Shown here: positions 1-8,179 of the stretch, piece after piece
Layout of the letters: each line of letters begins with the position of its first letter
Position numbering within the stretch: position 1 is the stretch's first letter
From: Aestuariibacter sp. GS-14
Lineage (GTDB): Bacteria > Pseudomonadota > Gammaproteobacteria > Enterobacterales > Alteromonadaceae
Length of the DNA: 64,000 bases
Assembly: GCF_006494365.1 (NCBI RefSeq)
Contig: NZ_VHIP01000001.1
Location: 310,001-374,000, forward strand
Reading direction: 5' to 3'
Position numbers and translations under genes: made by a program
Notes under the pieces: model-generated
What the model was told of the DNA's origin: nothing
What the model saw: the letters and a program-made list of their open reading frames with translations, nothing else
Databases searched by the model: none

Positions 1-162
1 CTTGGTACGCAATTCCATTAACGCTTTGGCGTGTAGCAGTAATAGCCGGCTCTCGCCTAACCAAATTTTACCTGTTTCCTGATTAAAACGCAGTTTTGAG
101 CGAAGATCGAAGCGGTCGACAACGTCTTTTTCTTCCTGCGCTATTTTTTGAGCTGCAATCAT
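1..162 (-). CDS. XylR-type sigma-54 activator, N-terminal fragment
   Basis: Only the first 54 codons are in the window; the gene runs off the left edge. The visible residues include RSKLRFNQETGKIWLGESR followed by LLLLHAKALMELR, which resembles the XylR_N effector-sensing domain at the start of aromatic-responsive sigma-54 activators (XylR/DmpR type). The ATG at 162 has a purine-rich GGAAAGAAG just upstream. It lies after the MMPL transporter gene on the same strand, so it may sense the compound handled by that module. The AAA+ and HTH domains are outside the window, so the call rests on the N-terminus alone. Confidence 0.6.
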   Translation of the reverse strand, partial: MIAAQKIAQEEKDVVDRFDLRSKLRFNQETGKIWLGESRLLLLHAKALMELRTK

Positions 163-267
163 ACTTCTTTCCAAAAACAGGGGTTAGGAGCAATTCGCTT
201 CATCATACCTATTTACCGCAATAGTGTTAACACATTGTAAATGCAAAATACCGGCCATTGACAAAAC

Positions 268-2682
268 CTATAATGCCTTTTCACGTTGCGTAATGTTTTT
301 CACTGGCAATAAAAATCGCGCTAACGCGGGTAGCAGGATAAGTGCCCCTAACATGTTCCAAATGAACATAAAGGCCAGCAATATGCCCATATCAGCCTGG
401 AACTTAATGGGTGAAAATACCCAGGTAGCTACTGCAATTCCCAGCGTAATACCTGTTAACACCACCACTTTTCCAGTAAACAGCAAAGCATCATAGTAGG
501 CATCCGACAGGCTTAATCCATCCTGTAACCGGGTCTTCATAACAGTAAGAATATAAAGCGCGTAATCCACACCTATTCCGACACCCAGTGCAATAACGGG
601 TAATGTGGCCACCTTTACGCCAATATTCAGCCAGACCATTAGGGCCTGACACAAAATGGACGTCAGCATTAGCGGCAAAATGGCGCACACTACGGCTCGC
701 CAGGAACGGAAAGTAATGAAAGCAAGTACAATGACAGCCCCATATACATATAACAACATTTGGGTATTGGCTTTCTCCACCACAATATTTGTAGCGGCCT
801 CTATACCAGCATTACCCGCCGCATTCAGGAACTGATATTTTTCGGTGTTGTACTGTGCAGCAAAGGCTTCAACTGTATGTACAACGTCGTTAAGCGTGTC
901 AGATTTATGATCTGTCAGGTAGGCGAAAATGGTAAGCAAGTCACAGTTTTGATTGAACATTTCACGCGGAGCACGGGTAATGATAGCGTTTAGCATTCCC
1001 TGAGAACGCGGAATACCGTACCACTTTAAATTGCCTTCATTCATACCAGCATTGGCAACCTTGGCCAAACCCGCTAACGAGGACGTGGTAACCACCCCCG
1101 GAAGCTGACGTAACTCCTGCTCCAATGTATCCACCGCCATCAGGGTATCGTAATGGGCACAGGCATATTGTTCTGTCTTAACCATTACCACATAGACATC
1201 CGAACTGGTAGCGTAGTTTGCAGTCATGAAAGCATTGTCGAGGTTATAACGAGAGTCGGGCCTAAGCTCCGGTGCGCCCTGATCAGTGTCACCAATTTTC
1301 ACATTCATACTGACTATACTGCCTGCAATACCTAAGAAGATGGCACTAACAACCGTAGCCGAGGCGTATTTTTTACGTGTAAACAGGTCCAGAAATGCCC
1401 AGAGTGGGTGCTTTTTGTGCGCTACATCAGCGTTATCTCGCAATTCTGCTTTAATACTCCGCTGCGCGGCAGATGCATCAACACCGGTGTAGGAGAGCAA
1501 TACAGGGAGCAAAATAAGGTTGCTGAAAATCAGTACCGCAACACCAATACTGGCGGTCACCGCCAAATCCTGGATCACAGGAATATCGATGACCATCAGC
1601 ACAGCAAAGCCTACGGCATCTGATATCAGCGCGGTTATCCCGGCCAGAAAAAGTCGACGGAATGTGTAACGTGCCGCCAGAAGTTTGTGAATCCCCCGTC
1701 CGATGTCCTGCATAATGCCGTTCATCTTCTGCGCGCCATGACTCATGCCAATAGCAAATACCAGAAATGGCACCAGTATTGAGTACGGATCCAATTCATA
1801 CCCCAATGTAGGTAGCAGACCAAGCAGCCATATAACGGCAATCAAGGAACAGCTGACAACTAATAATGTACTGCGGAGGCAACGCGTATAGACAAACAGG
1901 ACGGCGGTTGCGATGGCGATCGTTATTGCAAAAAATGCCAGTACCTGTTGGAGTCCGTCGATGAGATCACCAATGACTTTGGCAAAGCCCGTGATATGGA
2001 TTTCGATACCGTCTTTCTGATATTTCAACCGAAGCGTTTCAAGCTTTTCAGAAAATGCCTGATAATCCAGTTGATTGCCATCCGGATCCACTTCTCGTAA
2101 AGGCACCAATATGATACTCGATGCATAATTGCCCGATACCAGTTGCCCTACTTCACCAGAACGTTCTACATTTAATCTCACCTGATCCAGCGATGCCTGA
2201 GAACCGTCATAGTCATCGGGAATCACCGGACCGCCATCCAGACCTTCTTCGGTAACACCTGTCCAGCGCACAGCTGGTGTCCACAGCGATTTCATAAAAG
2301 GCCGCTCAACACCTGGCATCAAAAACAATTCATCATTTAACTGTCGAAGCGTGTCCAGATAGTGCGCGTCAAAAATAGACCCTTTGGTATTATGAACTGC
2401 TATTCGCAGCGCATTGCTGGTATCCGACAGCTGTTTTCGATTATCCAGAAAATTAAGGATATACGGATGGTTACTGGGGATCATTTTTTGAAATGCGGCG
2501 CTCAGCGTGAGTTGCGCAGACTGATAACCCAGCACGCAGGTGATCAGTAAACATAGCAGTATTATCAACGGCCTGAAGTTAAATATTGCCCGCTCAAGTA
2601 GTCGACCAGAACGGGTATCAAAGTCTTCAAGGTGTCGAATAAGTGTTTCGCCTTGTGACGTTAACGGAGTGTGGTTGGTCAT
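268..2682 (-). CDS. RND superfamily transporter, MMPL type
   Basis: 804-residue inner-membrane protein with the two-fold repeat of the RND/MMPL superfamily. There is one membrane segment near residues 36-56, a large periplasmic loop, five helices at about 240-400, a second segment near 440, another periplasmic loop and five helices at about 640-795. MMPL proteins export lipids or hydrophobic compounds using the proton gradient. The start overlaps the stop of the YCF48-like gene by one base, so the two are translationally coupled. Gene sets of DUF1302, DUF1329, YCF48-like and MMPL proteins recur in gammaproteobacteria, where they are associated with hydrophobic substrates. The substrate cannot be read from sequence. 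Confidence 0.88.
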   Translation of the reverse strand: MTNHTPLTSQGETLIRHLEDFDTRSGRLLERAIFNFRPLIILLCLLITCVLGYQSAQLTLSAAFQKMIPSNHPYILNFLDNRKQLSDTSNALRIAVHNTKGSIFDAHYLDTLRQLNDELFLMPGVERPFMKSLWTPAVRWTGVTEEGLDGGPVIPDDYDGSQASLDQVRLNVERSGEVGQLVSGNYASSIILVPLREVDPDGNQLDYQAFSEKLETLRLKYQKDGIEIHITGFAKVIGDLIDGLQQVLAFFAITIAIATAVLFVYTRCLRSTLLVVSCSLIAVIWLLGLLPTLGYELDPYSILVPFLVFAIGMSHGAQKMNGIMQDIGRGIHKLLAARYTFRRLFLAGITALISDAVGFAVLMVIDIPVIQDLAVTASIGVAVLIFSNLILLPVLLSYTGVDASAAQRSIKAELRDNADVAHKKHPLWAFLDLFTRKKYASATVVSAIFLGIAGSIVSMNVKIGDTDQGAPELRPDSRYNLDNAFMTANYATSSDVYVVMVKTEQYACAHYDTLMAVDTLEQELRQLPGVVTTSSLAGLAKVANAGMNEGNLKWYGIPRSQGMLNAIITRAPREMFNQNCDLLTIFAYLTDHKSDTLNDVVHTVEAFAAQYNTEKYQFLNAAGNAGIEAATNIVVEKANTQMLLYVYGAVIVLAFITFRSWRAVVCAILPLMLTSILCQALMVWLNIGVKVATLPVIALGVGIGVDYALYILTVMKTRLQDGLSLSDAYYDALLFTGKVVVLTGITLGIAVATWVFSPIKFQADMGILLAFMFIWNMLGALILLPALARFLLPVKNITQREKAL

Positions 2683-3812
2683 TATTGTACTTCCCCGCTT
2701 AGTAAATTAGTGTCTGTGACTACATGGGCACCACGTGCTGTTGAAACAGCAAAGCCATTGGGGATCTGAATAATGTCGGTGATACCACCAAATGGCGCCT
2801 GCCCCATCAGGCTGAATGATGTTGCAGCGTCGCGGCTCAGGAAAAGTTGACCGCTTTGATCGGCGAGTAAAATTGTTTTTTCGCCGGTAACCAATCCACT
2901 GGTTAAGGTGACTTCAGAATCGAGTTCAACTCGTTTCCATCGGCCTTTACCTTTGTTTTGACGCCAGACATTTCCGCGCAAACCAAACAGCAATCGGGTC
3001 CCATCTTCAAACAACAGGCCATCAAAGAAGCTACCGTAATAAGGCGTCTCAAGTGTTGAAAATGTACTGCCGTCATCGCTAGAAGTGAAAACAGCAGCCT
3101 GCTCACCAAGAAAAATCAGTTCATTGGCCGAACGAACCACTTTATATAGGTGTTTGCCTGAAGGATTAGGCAGTTGCGCAATGATGGAATGCCAGTGCTC
3201 CCCACCATCATTTGTTGCGAAAGCCAGTCCATAGGCACCAATTGCCCATCCATCGAACTGATTGGCAAAGTAAATATCTAAAATAGGCTTATCGGCACCT
3301 TCCTTAATCAGGTAACCGGCATTACTTCTTGCTCGCTCTCCTCGCACATCACCTGCTTCAATAAGTGATTCTGCCTCAGCCAAAGCGAGTTGAGCTGCCT
3401 GTTCGCCATCGAGCTGTTTGTGCCAGGTATTTCCACCATCGTTGGTTGCCAGTATCACGCCACTGTGACCAACCGCCCAGCCATTCAAAGGATCGCTGAA
3501 CGTAACCGCCGTTAACGTAACTGACACAGGCACAAATTTGGCCTGAACCCAGTGCAGCCCCTGATCATCCGACTGCAAAATTACACCGCGCTCGCCAACA
3601 GAGATTAACGTGTTACCAGCACGAGCCAAGCCCAATTGAAGTGCCTGAATACTGGCCCTGTTTTGCTTTGCAGGTGACACAAGAACATCCTTGAGTGTAG
3701 ATTCGGCAGTGCCTTCTGCAGTCACTGAAGATGGCGCAACCAGTAACAGAATAGCCAGAAAAAAAGAAGACGAAGAAAAGCCGAACAAGCTATCTACATT
3801 ATTTCGTTTCAT
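2682..3812 (-). CDS. YCF48/BNR-repeat beta-propeller protein, exported
   Basis: About 376 residues. The N-terminus has basic residues and then a long hydrophobic stretch ending near SSVTA-EG, a probable signal peptide. The mature part has repeated WAVGHSGVILATNDGGNTW-like units (also near residues 95-135 and 190-215), typical of the YCF48/photosystem II stability-factor-like propeller. The ATG at 3812 is preferred over an in-frame GTG at 3818 because it sits 8 bases after GGGA. It lies between the DUF1329 and MMPL genes and is probably a periplasmic partner of the transporter. The name reflects fold only and does not imply photosynthesis. Confidence 0.82.
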   Translation of the reverse strand: MKRNNVDSLFGFSSSSFFLAILLLVAPSSVTAEGTAESTLKDVLVSPAKQNRASIQALQLGLARAGNTLISVGERGVILQSDDQGLHWVQAKFVPVSVTLTAVTFSDPLNGWAVGHSGVILATNDGGNTWHKQLDGEQAAQLALAEAESLIEAGDVRGERARSNAGYLIKEGADKPILDIYFANQFDGWAIGAYGLAFATNDGGEHWHSIIAQLPNPSGKHLYKVVRSANELIFLGEQAAVFTSSDDGSTFSTLETPYYGSFFDGLLFEDGTRLLFGLRGNVWRQNKGKGRWKRVELDSEVTLTSGLVTGEKTILLADQSGQLFLSRDAATSFSLMGQAPFGGITDIIQIPNGFAVSTARGAHVVTDTNLLSGEVQ

Positions 3813-3843
3813 GAACACAATCCCGGATAGGTATCAGTGAAAA

Positions 3844-3861
3844 GGCCCGAAATAACGGGCC
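3844..3861 (-). terminator. Intrinsic terminator or attenuator within the export operon
   Basis: A perfect six-pair hairpin, GGCCCG-N6-CGGGCC, is followed on the minus strand by TTTTC. It sits between the stop of the DUF1329 gene and the start of the YCF48-like gene. It would lower expression of the two downstream genes relative to the two outer-membrane/periplasmic genes upstream. Confidence 0.65.
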
Positions 3862-3871
3862 TGAACAAGGG

Positions 3872-5218
3872 TTAGCGAACAGCATCAGCTGCCACAGCAT
3901 CACCGGTAAAGAAGGTTTCAGGTTTAACGTCAACCACCCGGAAAGTCTCTCCGTTAAGTGACTGAATGACACTCATCGTCTTCGCCTGCAAATTGAACAC
4001 GGTTGCCGTTTTAATTAGTGTCGCAGGTACGGCAGGCACCACGAAAGGAGTAACCTGAGTGGTTCGCCACAAATTGCCTTCAGCGTCGAATCCGTCCATC
4101 AACAAAATAACCCAGGAATCTTCGTCTATGTAATACGTCCGGGTAGGCACAGCGTGACGCTTGCCATCTGCAACGGTTGCCTTAACTTCCCATACGCGAT
4201 GCTTTTCCCAGCGAACGTGTTGTGGATTCAAGTGAAAATCCGCAATAGCTTCTTCTGCACTTGGCGCAATAAAGCCGTTGTTGTTGTAAGGAACAAATAA
4301 CTCTTTCTTACCTACCAATTCCCAGCTGTAGCGGTCAATATGCCCCAACAATCCCTGAACTTCATCGAAGTAGTTGGCGCCTGATGCAACAAAGTCAGGC
4401 GTATCATAAGCAACGGTAGGCGCCCGACGAACCCGACGCTGCCCTAGTAGGTACTGCCAGGCCTTGCGCGGGTTATCAGCGTCAATGCTGTCGCGAATGA
4501 CCAGTGATTCACCTGCTTTAAATGGCGGCTCCATAGTATTGAACCGGAACATTGAATATTCGCCATTCCAGTTATCCGGATCCGCATCACGGTAATAAGG
4601 CGGGTACTGGAAAGAGATTTCGTTGCGGGTTGCCAGCGTATGTGAACCATCCGCGTTACCTACCACATTTTTAAAAGTGTATTCAATGGATGGCGCTTCT
4701 ACCCGTAGCAGGAAATTCCACATTACCTCAAAGCCATTTTCAGGCATTGGAAACGGAATACCACCGATACAGCCTTCGATGCTGTAACCACCTTCGGCCA
4801 GTTCACAATTGGTCACGTTGGCCTTAACTGCATCGTAAACATAGGTCGGTGCAGCGGCTGTGCGGTGCGACGGATAGATATCAAGGTAAAAGGTGTCCGG
4901 GTACTTCTTCAGTAACTCGATGGTTCCACCGGAAAGCTGCGCAGCGTATTGCTGGTAATTGCCAGCATCAATGCGATAGAGCGGTTTTTCATCAGCAAAT
5001 AGTTCCAACGGTATATCTCCCGCATGCTTGCCGGCCAACTTTTCAGTCTGACCTCCAGTCCACGCCGGGATCGAGCCATCGGCATTACCCGCCGCAATGC
5101 CTCCCAATGGTGTTAATTCAGTGCCGAGTTTGGCGGCATCTTTACCAGCGGCCATGGTGGCAGGGACAACAGCCAAAGTCAGGGCCAGCGTCATTGCGGT
5201 ACGAATTTTATTAAACAT
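3872..5218 (-). CDS. DUF1329 family exported protein
   Basis: 448 residues from the chosen ATG at 5218. It begins MFNKIRTAMTLALTLAVV and has a probable signal-peptide cleavage after TMAA. The remainder matches the DUF1329 pattern: an early GGIAAGNADGSIPAWTGG, then a long beta-rich domain with paired YVYDAV and GQRRVRRAP elements, structurally related to LolA/LolB-like lipoprotein-sorting folds. Longer in-frame starts exist up to 5386 but lie inside the DUF1302 gene. An AGGAG seven bases before the ATG at 5218 decides the start (5221 is the alternative). It probably acts with the DUF1302 protein at the outer membrane; its biochemical role is unknown. Confidence 0.85.
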   Translation of the reverse strand: MFNKIRTAMTLALTLAVVPATMAAGKDAAKLGTELTPLGGIAAGNADGSIPAWTGGQTEKLAGKHAGDIPLELFADEKPLYRIDAGNYQQYAAQLSGGTIELLKKYPDTFYLDIYPSHRTAAAPTYVYDAVKANVTNCELAEGGYSIEGCIGGIPFPMPENGFEVMWNFLLRVEAPSIEYTFKNVVGNADGSHTLATRNEISFQYPPYYRDADPDNWNGEYSMFRFNTMEPPFKAGESLVIRDSIDADNPRKAWQYLLGQRRVRRAPTVAYDTPDFVASGANYFDEVQGLLGHIDRYSWELVGKKELFVPYNNNGFIAPSAEEAIADFHLNPQHVRWEKHRVWEVKATVADGKRHAVPTRTYYIDEDSWVILLMDGFDAEGNLWRTTQVTPFVVPAVPATLIKTATVFNLQAKTMSVIQSLNGETFRVVDVKPETFFTGDAVAADAVR

Positions 5219-5241
5219 CATGATTCTCCTGTCTTCGAACA

Positions 5242-6921
5242 TTAGAAAGTGCGTTGAACCGACAACGAAATGAAATCCCGGTCGCCGTGAAAGTTTTTGT
5301 AGGAAAGCGTGGGCACTGGCGTGTCGTATTGAATAACCGAGCCTGCCTCGCCGAGGTATTTGGTAAAGTTCACGGCAAATCGCCATGTGCGGTTGTAATC
5401 ACCTTTAAGACCAATGCTGGCGTTTCCGCCATGCTCAGCGGGGAACAGAACCCCATTTACCGAAGAACGACCGTCAATGCCATAACCAAACCCAATAGGC
5501 ACCTGCAAATCTAGGCCCGGTAAAACCTGGAAGTAATCCGGCACAAACACAAATTGAATAGCACTGGCATTTTCGGTTGCCAGCGGATCCAGTTGATCAG
5601 CATTTTCAGAGATATTCAGGCGGCGGTTAAACGCAAACTCGCCGATGAATGAAGCAGCATCCCACACACTATTTTCGTTCAATATTGTGATCATCGACGC
5701 ATTAAAGTGGAAGGTATCGCCACGTGGGAAGGCCGAGTTGTCGCCCCCATCAGAAACCGTATCACCGGGCAAAATAACCGTGTTACCCGTGGCCACCAGT
5801 GCCATATCCTGACGCATCGACATTTCAGCTGCGATATTAGTTTCTCCCACCAGTGTGCTCACACTCAGGCCATAAACCTTAATATCTTCAGCAAACACCT
5901 GGGCGTAATCACCAATACCACCGTCTCTCACATTGATACCGGGACGAACATAAAACTGTGGTAGCTTGTCGTGGAATTGTGCCGCATAGAAGCCAACTTC
6001 ATAGTCGTTTATTTTATAACGGGCCTGAAAACCAAATTGCCCGGAATCGTCAGCAGTAATATCTTCTGTGCGATGCACGATGGTACCGGGGCCTAAAATA
6101 ACCGTTTCACCGCCCTTATCCACGAAATCGGCAAATGCAAAGTAGCTTCCCGCGGCAGGAAGGCGTGACTTGCGCCATTCAAACTGATAGTACGCAGCCA
6201 GGGTTAGCTTTGAGTTAACCTGCAGCTGAGCGGCTAACTGACCGGTGGGTCGTGCCACTTCCTTAAATTCAGACTGGGGGACTGATAATGCGCGGGCCAG
6301 ATCCAGACTGGTCATCGCGCCGGCAACCGCATTCGAGCCAAAGAACAGACTCTCACCATAGAGTTGGGTAAAGCGACCCGCTTTCACATTCAGTTGCTTG
6401 CGGCCGAAGTTAAACCCGCCATACACAAATGCATCCATAATTTCGCCGTATTGACCATGCAGATCTTTGGTTTCTTCAGCGAACTCACCAGCAGGAACCG
6501 ATTGCGCGTTAATCAGAGCCCCACCTAACGCTGCCGGGTTATCGTTGCTGTCGTGATATACCGAGTCATACCAGCTGGCCGCACTGACGCGAAATCCGTA
6601 TTGTTTTTTGTAGCGCAAATCAAATTCTGAGAGTAAATCCAGGCGATTCGAAATTAACCCTTTACCGAAATTAAGATCACCGTCATTAGTATTGGCCTGG
6701 GGGCCAAGCGATGCGTCGGCAACGTTGGGATCAACATCAGCAACCCTGAAAGAAGCGCTGTATTTCACAGTATTGTCCCAACGGATCCGCAAATCCGGGT
6801 TACCGGTATCAATAGTTGTAGCCTCGGTGTGCGCTGAAACCGTCAACCCAAAAGCGACGGCGGCGGCGAGTGCGTTGCGTGACAACGTTTTATTATTTTG
6901 TTTCACCCACACGTCATTCAT
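5242..6921 (-). CDS. DUF1302 family outer-membrane protein
   Basis: 559 residues. After a signal-peptide-like N-terminus (RNALAAAVAFGLTVSAHTEA) the protein has IRWDNTVKYSASFRV near the start and alternating polar/hydrophobic strands, and it ends in FISLSVQRTF with a terminal Phe, the usual sign of a beta-barrel. DUF1302 proteins are predicted outer-membrane barrels. The ATG at 6921 has a perfect AGGAGG seven bases upstream; the longer open frame to 7038 runs into the divergent promoter region and is not used. It is the first gene of the export module and is divergent from the LysR regulator. Confidence 0.85.
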   Translation of the reverse strand: MNDVWVKQNNKTLSRNALAAAVAFGLTVSAHTEATTIDTGNPDLRIRWDNTVKYSASFRVADVDPNVADASLGPQANTNDGDLNFGKGLISNRLDLLSEFDLRYKKQYGFRVSAASWYDSVYHDSNDNPAALGGALINAQSVPAGEFAEETKDLHGQYGEIMDAFVYGGFNFGRKQLNVKAGRFTQLYGESLFFGSNAVAGAMTSLDLARALSVPQSEFKEVARPTGQLAAQLQVNSKLTLAAYYQFEWRKSRLPAAGSYFAFADFVDKGGETVILGPGTIVHRTEDITADDSGQFGFQARYKINDYEVGFYAAQFHDKLPQFYVRPGINVRDGGIGDYAQVFAEDIKVYGLSVSTLVGETNIAAEMSMRQDMALVATGNTVILPGDTVSDGGDNSAFPRGDTFHFNASMITILNENSVWDAASFIGEFAFNRRLNISENADQLDPLATENASAIQFVFVPDYFQVLPGLDLQVPIGFGYGIDGRSSVNGVLFPAEHGGNASIGLKGDYNRTWRFAVNFTKYLGEAGSVIQYDTPVPTLSYKNFHGDRDFISLSVQRTF

Positions 6922-7200
6922 TGTGTTCCTCCTAGAGTGTTTCACTATGCTGAGTTGCGTGATAGTGCACTCCACTCCAACTACTATCGAATCCACTAAA
7001 GAAGCCGCATTCGCTACCGAGTGTGGTGTTAAGAGCACCCGAACAAACTGAATCAGAGATGGTTCGAGATGCCTTTATCACTGCATAAATCACGCGTTGT
7101 GAACGAAATGTATAATTACTGTTAATTACCTTCCAATACTATTGACACCCCCTCTTGATACCCTTAGGGTATGACAGGTTCATATAAGGAGTAACCTCTG
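6922..7200. promoter_or_regulatory. Divergent promoter region of the export module and LysR gene
   Basis: A 279-base spacer between the DUF1302 and LysR start codons, with no credible gene. It carries the LysR-type operator at 7158-7172 and, on the plus strand, TTGACA at 7142-7147 with a weak TAGGGT at 7165-7170, giving a 17-base spacing. No convincing sigma-54 site was found upstream of the DUF1302 gene, although an XylR-like activator lies at the other end of the module. Confidence 0.5.
7158..7172. promoter_or_regulatory. LysR-type operator ATAC-N7-GTAT
   Basis: The sequence ATACCCTTAGGGTAT is a perfect interrupted palindrome and exactly matches the ATAC-N7-GTAT site known for BenM/CatM-class LysR regulators. 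It overlaps the apparent -10 region of the lysR gene, so autoregulation is likely. It could also control the divergent DUF1302 operon. Confidence 0.7.
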
Positions 7201-8118
7201 ATGGATGTTCGACAGTTGCGTTATTTCGTCGCAGTAGCGGAAGAAAGAAATATTGGTCGTGCTGCGAAAAGATTATTTATTTCACAACCGCCGTTAACCC
7301 GACAAATTCAGCAATTGGAAGATGAGCTTCAGGTAAAGCTGTTTGAGCGCACCGCTAAGGGTGTGGACTTAACGTCTGCAGGCCAACTTTTCTTACGAGA
7401 ATCCCGCAATATTTTAAGCCTCATTGAACTGGCTCAGGAGCGCACGCAGCGCGCTGGAAAAGGTCAGTTGGGCCGACTGGATGTTGCCATATTTGGCTCG
7501 GGGATCCTCAATACCATTCCTGACATTCTGAAGCGCTTTAAAGCGGCCTATCCTGGTGTCAATATCGTGCTGCATCAAATGAGCAAAGCGGAACAAATTG
7601 AAGCACTCAGACAAAAGCGCATCTCAGTGGGATTTAACCGCCTACTGGCTCCCCTGCCAGACATTGACTCAACAATGATTTTACGAGATACGCTCATGGT
7701 GGCCATTCGGGAAGATCACCCCCTGGCTAGCCAAAATGTTATTGATATCAAACAACTGGATAACGAGCCTATTGTTGTATTCCCCAAAGGCGCGCGTCCA
7801 AATTTCGTAGATTTGGTGTCGCGAGTCTTTCAGGATTCAGGCACCAGTATGAATATCTCGCAAACCGTGATAGACGCGGTTACCGGCATTGCGTTGGTGT
7901 CGGCCGGATTCGGTTTTTGCCTGATCCCCAGTTCAGCCAGTGTGCTCAAGCTTCCTGGTGTAACCTATTTACCGTTAACTGGCTTACCGAATAACGCCAC
8001 GGTAGATTTAAGCTGTATTTATCTAAAGGAAGATGATTCACCGTTACTGAGCGCATTTCTGGCTATTGTTCACGAATATAAAGCCAGTTCATTAGACGCA
8101 ACGGTTAAACAACGCTAG
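7201..8118 (+). CDS. LysR family transcriptional regulator
   Basis: 305 residues. The N-terminal winged helix-turn-helix starts MDVRQLRYFVAVAEE and contains ISQPPLTRQIQQLEDEL, the recognition-helix region, with a periplasmic-binding-like effector domain from about residue 90. The opening and operator type resemble the CatM/BenM/CbnR branch, which responds to aromatic or related acids. AAGGAG lies nine bases before the ATG. It is divergent from the DUF1302-DUF1329-YCF48-MMPL module, the usual place for its target. The effector cannot be predicted. Confidence 0.9.
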   Translation: MDVRQLRYFVAVAEERNIGRAAKRLFISQPPLTRQIQQLEDELQVKLFERTAKGVDLTSAGQLFLRESRNILSLIELAQERTQRAGKGQLGRLDVAIFGSGILNTIPDILKRFKAAYPGVNIVLHQMSKAEQIEALRQKRISVGFNRLLAPLPDIDSTMILRDTLMVAIREDHPLASQNVIDIKQLDNEPIVVFPKGARPNFVDLVSRVFQDSGTSMNISQTVIDAVTGIALVSAGFGFCLIPSSASVLKLPGVTYLPLTGLPNNATVDLSCIYLKEDDSPLLSAFLAIVHEYKASSLDATVKQR

Positions 8119-8143
8119 CCGTCAGTTTGTAGCGCCAACATGA

Positions 8144-8167
8144 AAAAAGGCGCTTCAGCGCCTTTTT
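8144..8167. terminator. Bidirectional intrinsic terminator between lysR and flrC
   Basis: AAAAAGGCGC-TTCA-GCGCCTTTTT is a perfect ten-pair hairpin with T tracts on both strands. It is placed between the convergent ends of the LysR gene and flrC and should stop transcription from both sides. Confidence 0.9.
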
Positions 8168-8179
8168 ATTCAGTGAAAA

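Noticed and set aside
2682-3812. Photosystem assembly factor
   Set aside because: The YCF48 label reflects the propeller fold only; no photosynthesis gene is present.
5219-5386. Longer start for the DUF1329 gene
   Set aside because: The extension lies inside the DUF1302 gene, lacks a ribosome-binding site and would hide the signal peptide.
6922-7038. Longer start for the DUF1302 gene
   Set aside because: An AGGAGG at the right distance marks the ATG at 6921, and the extension has no family similarity.
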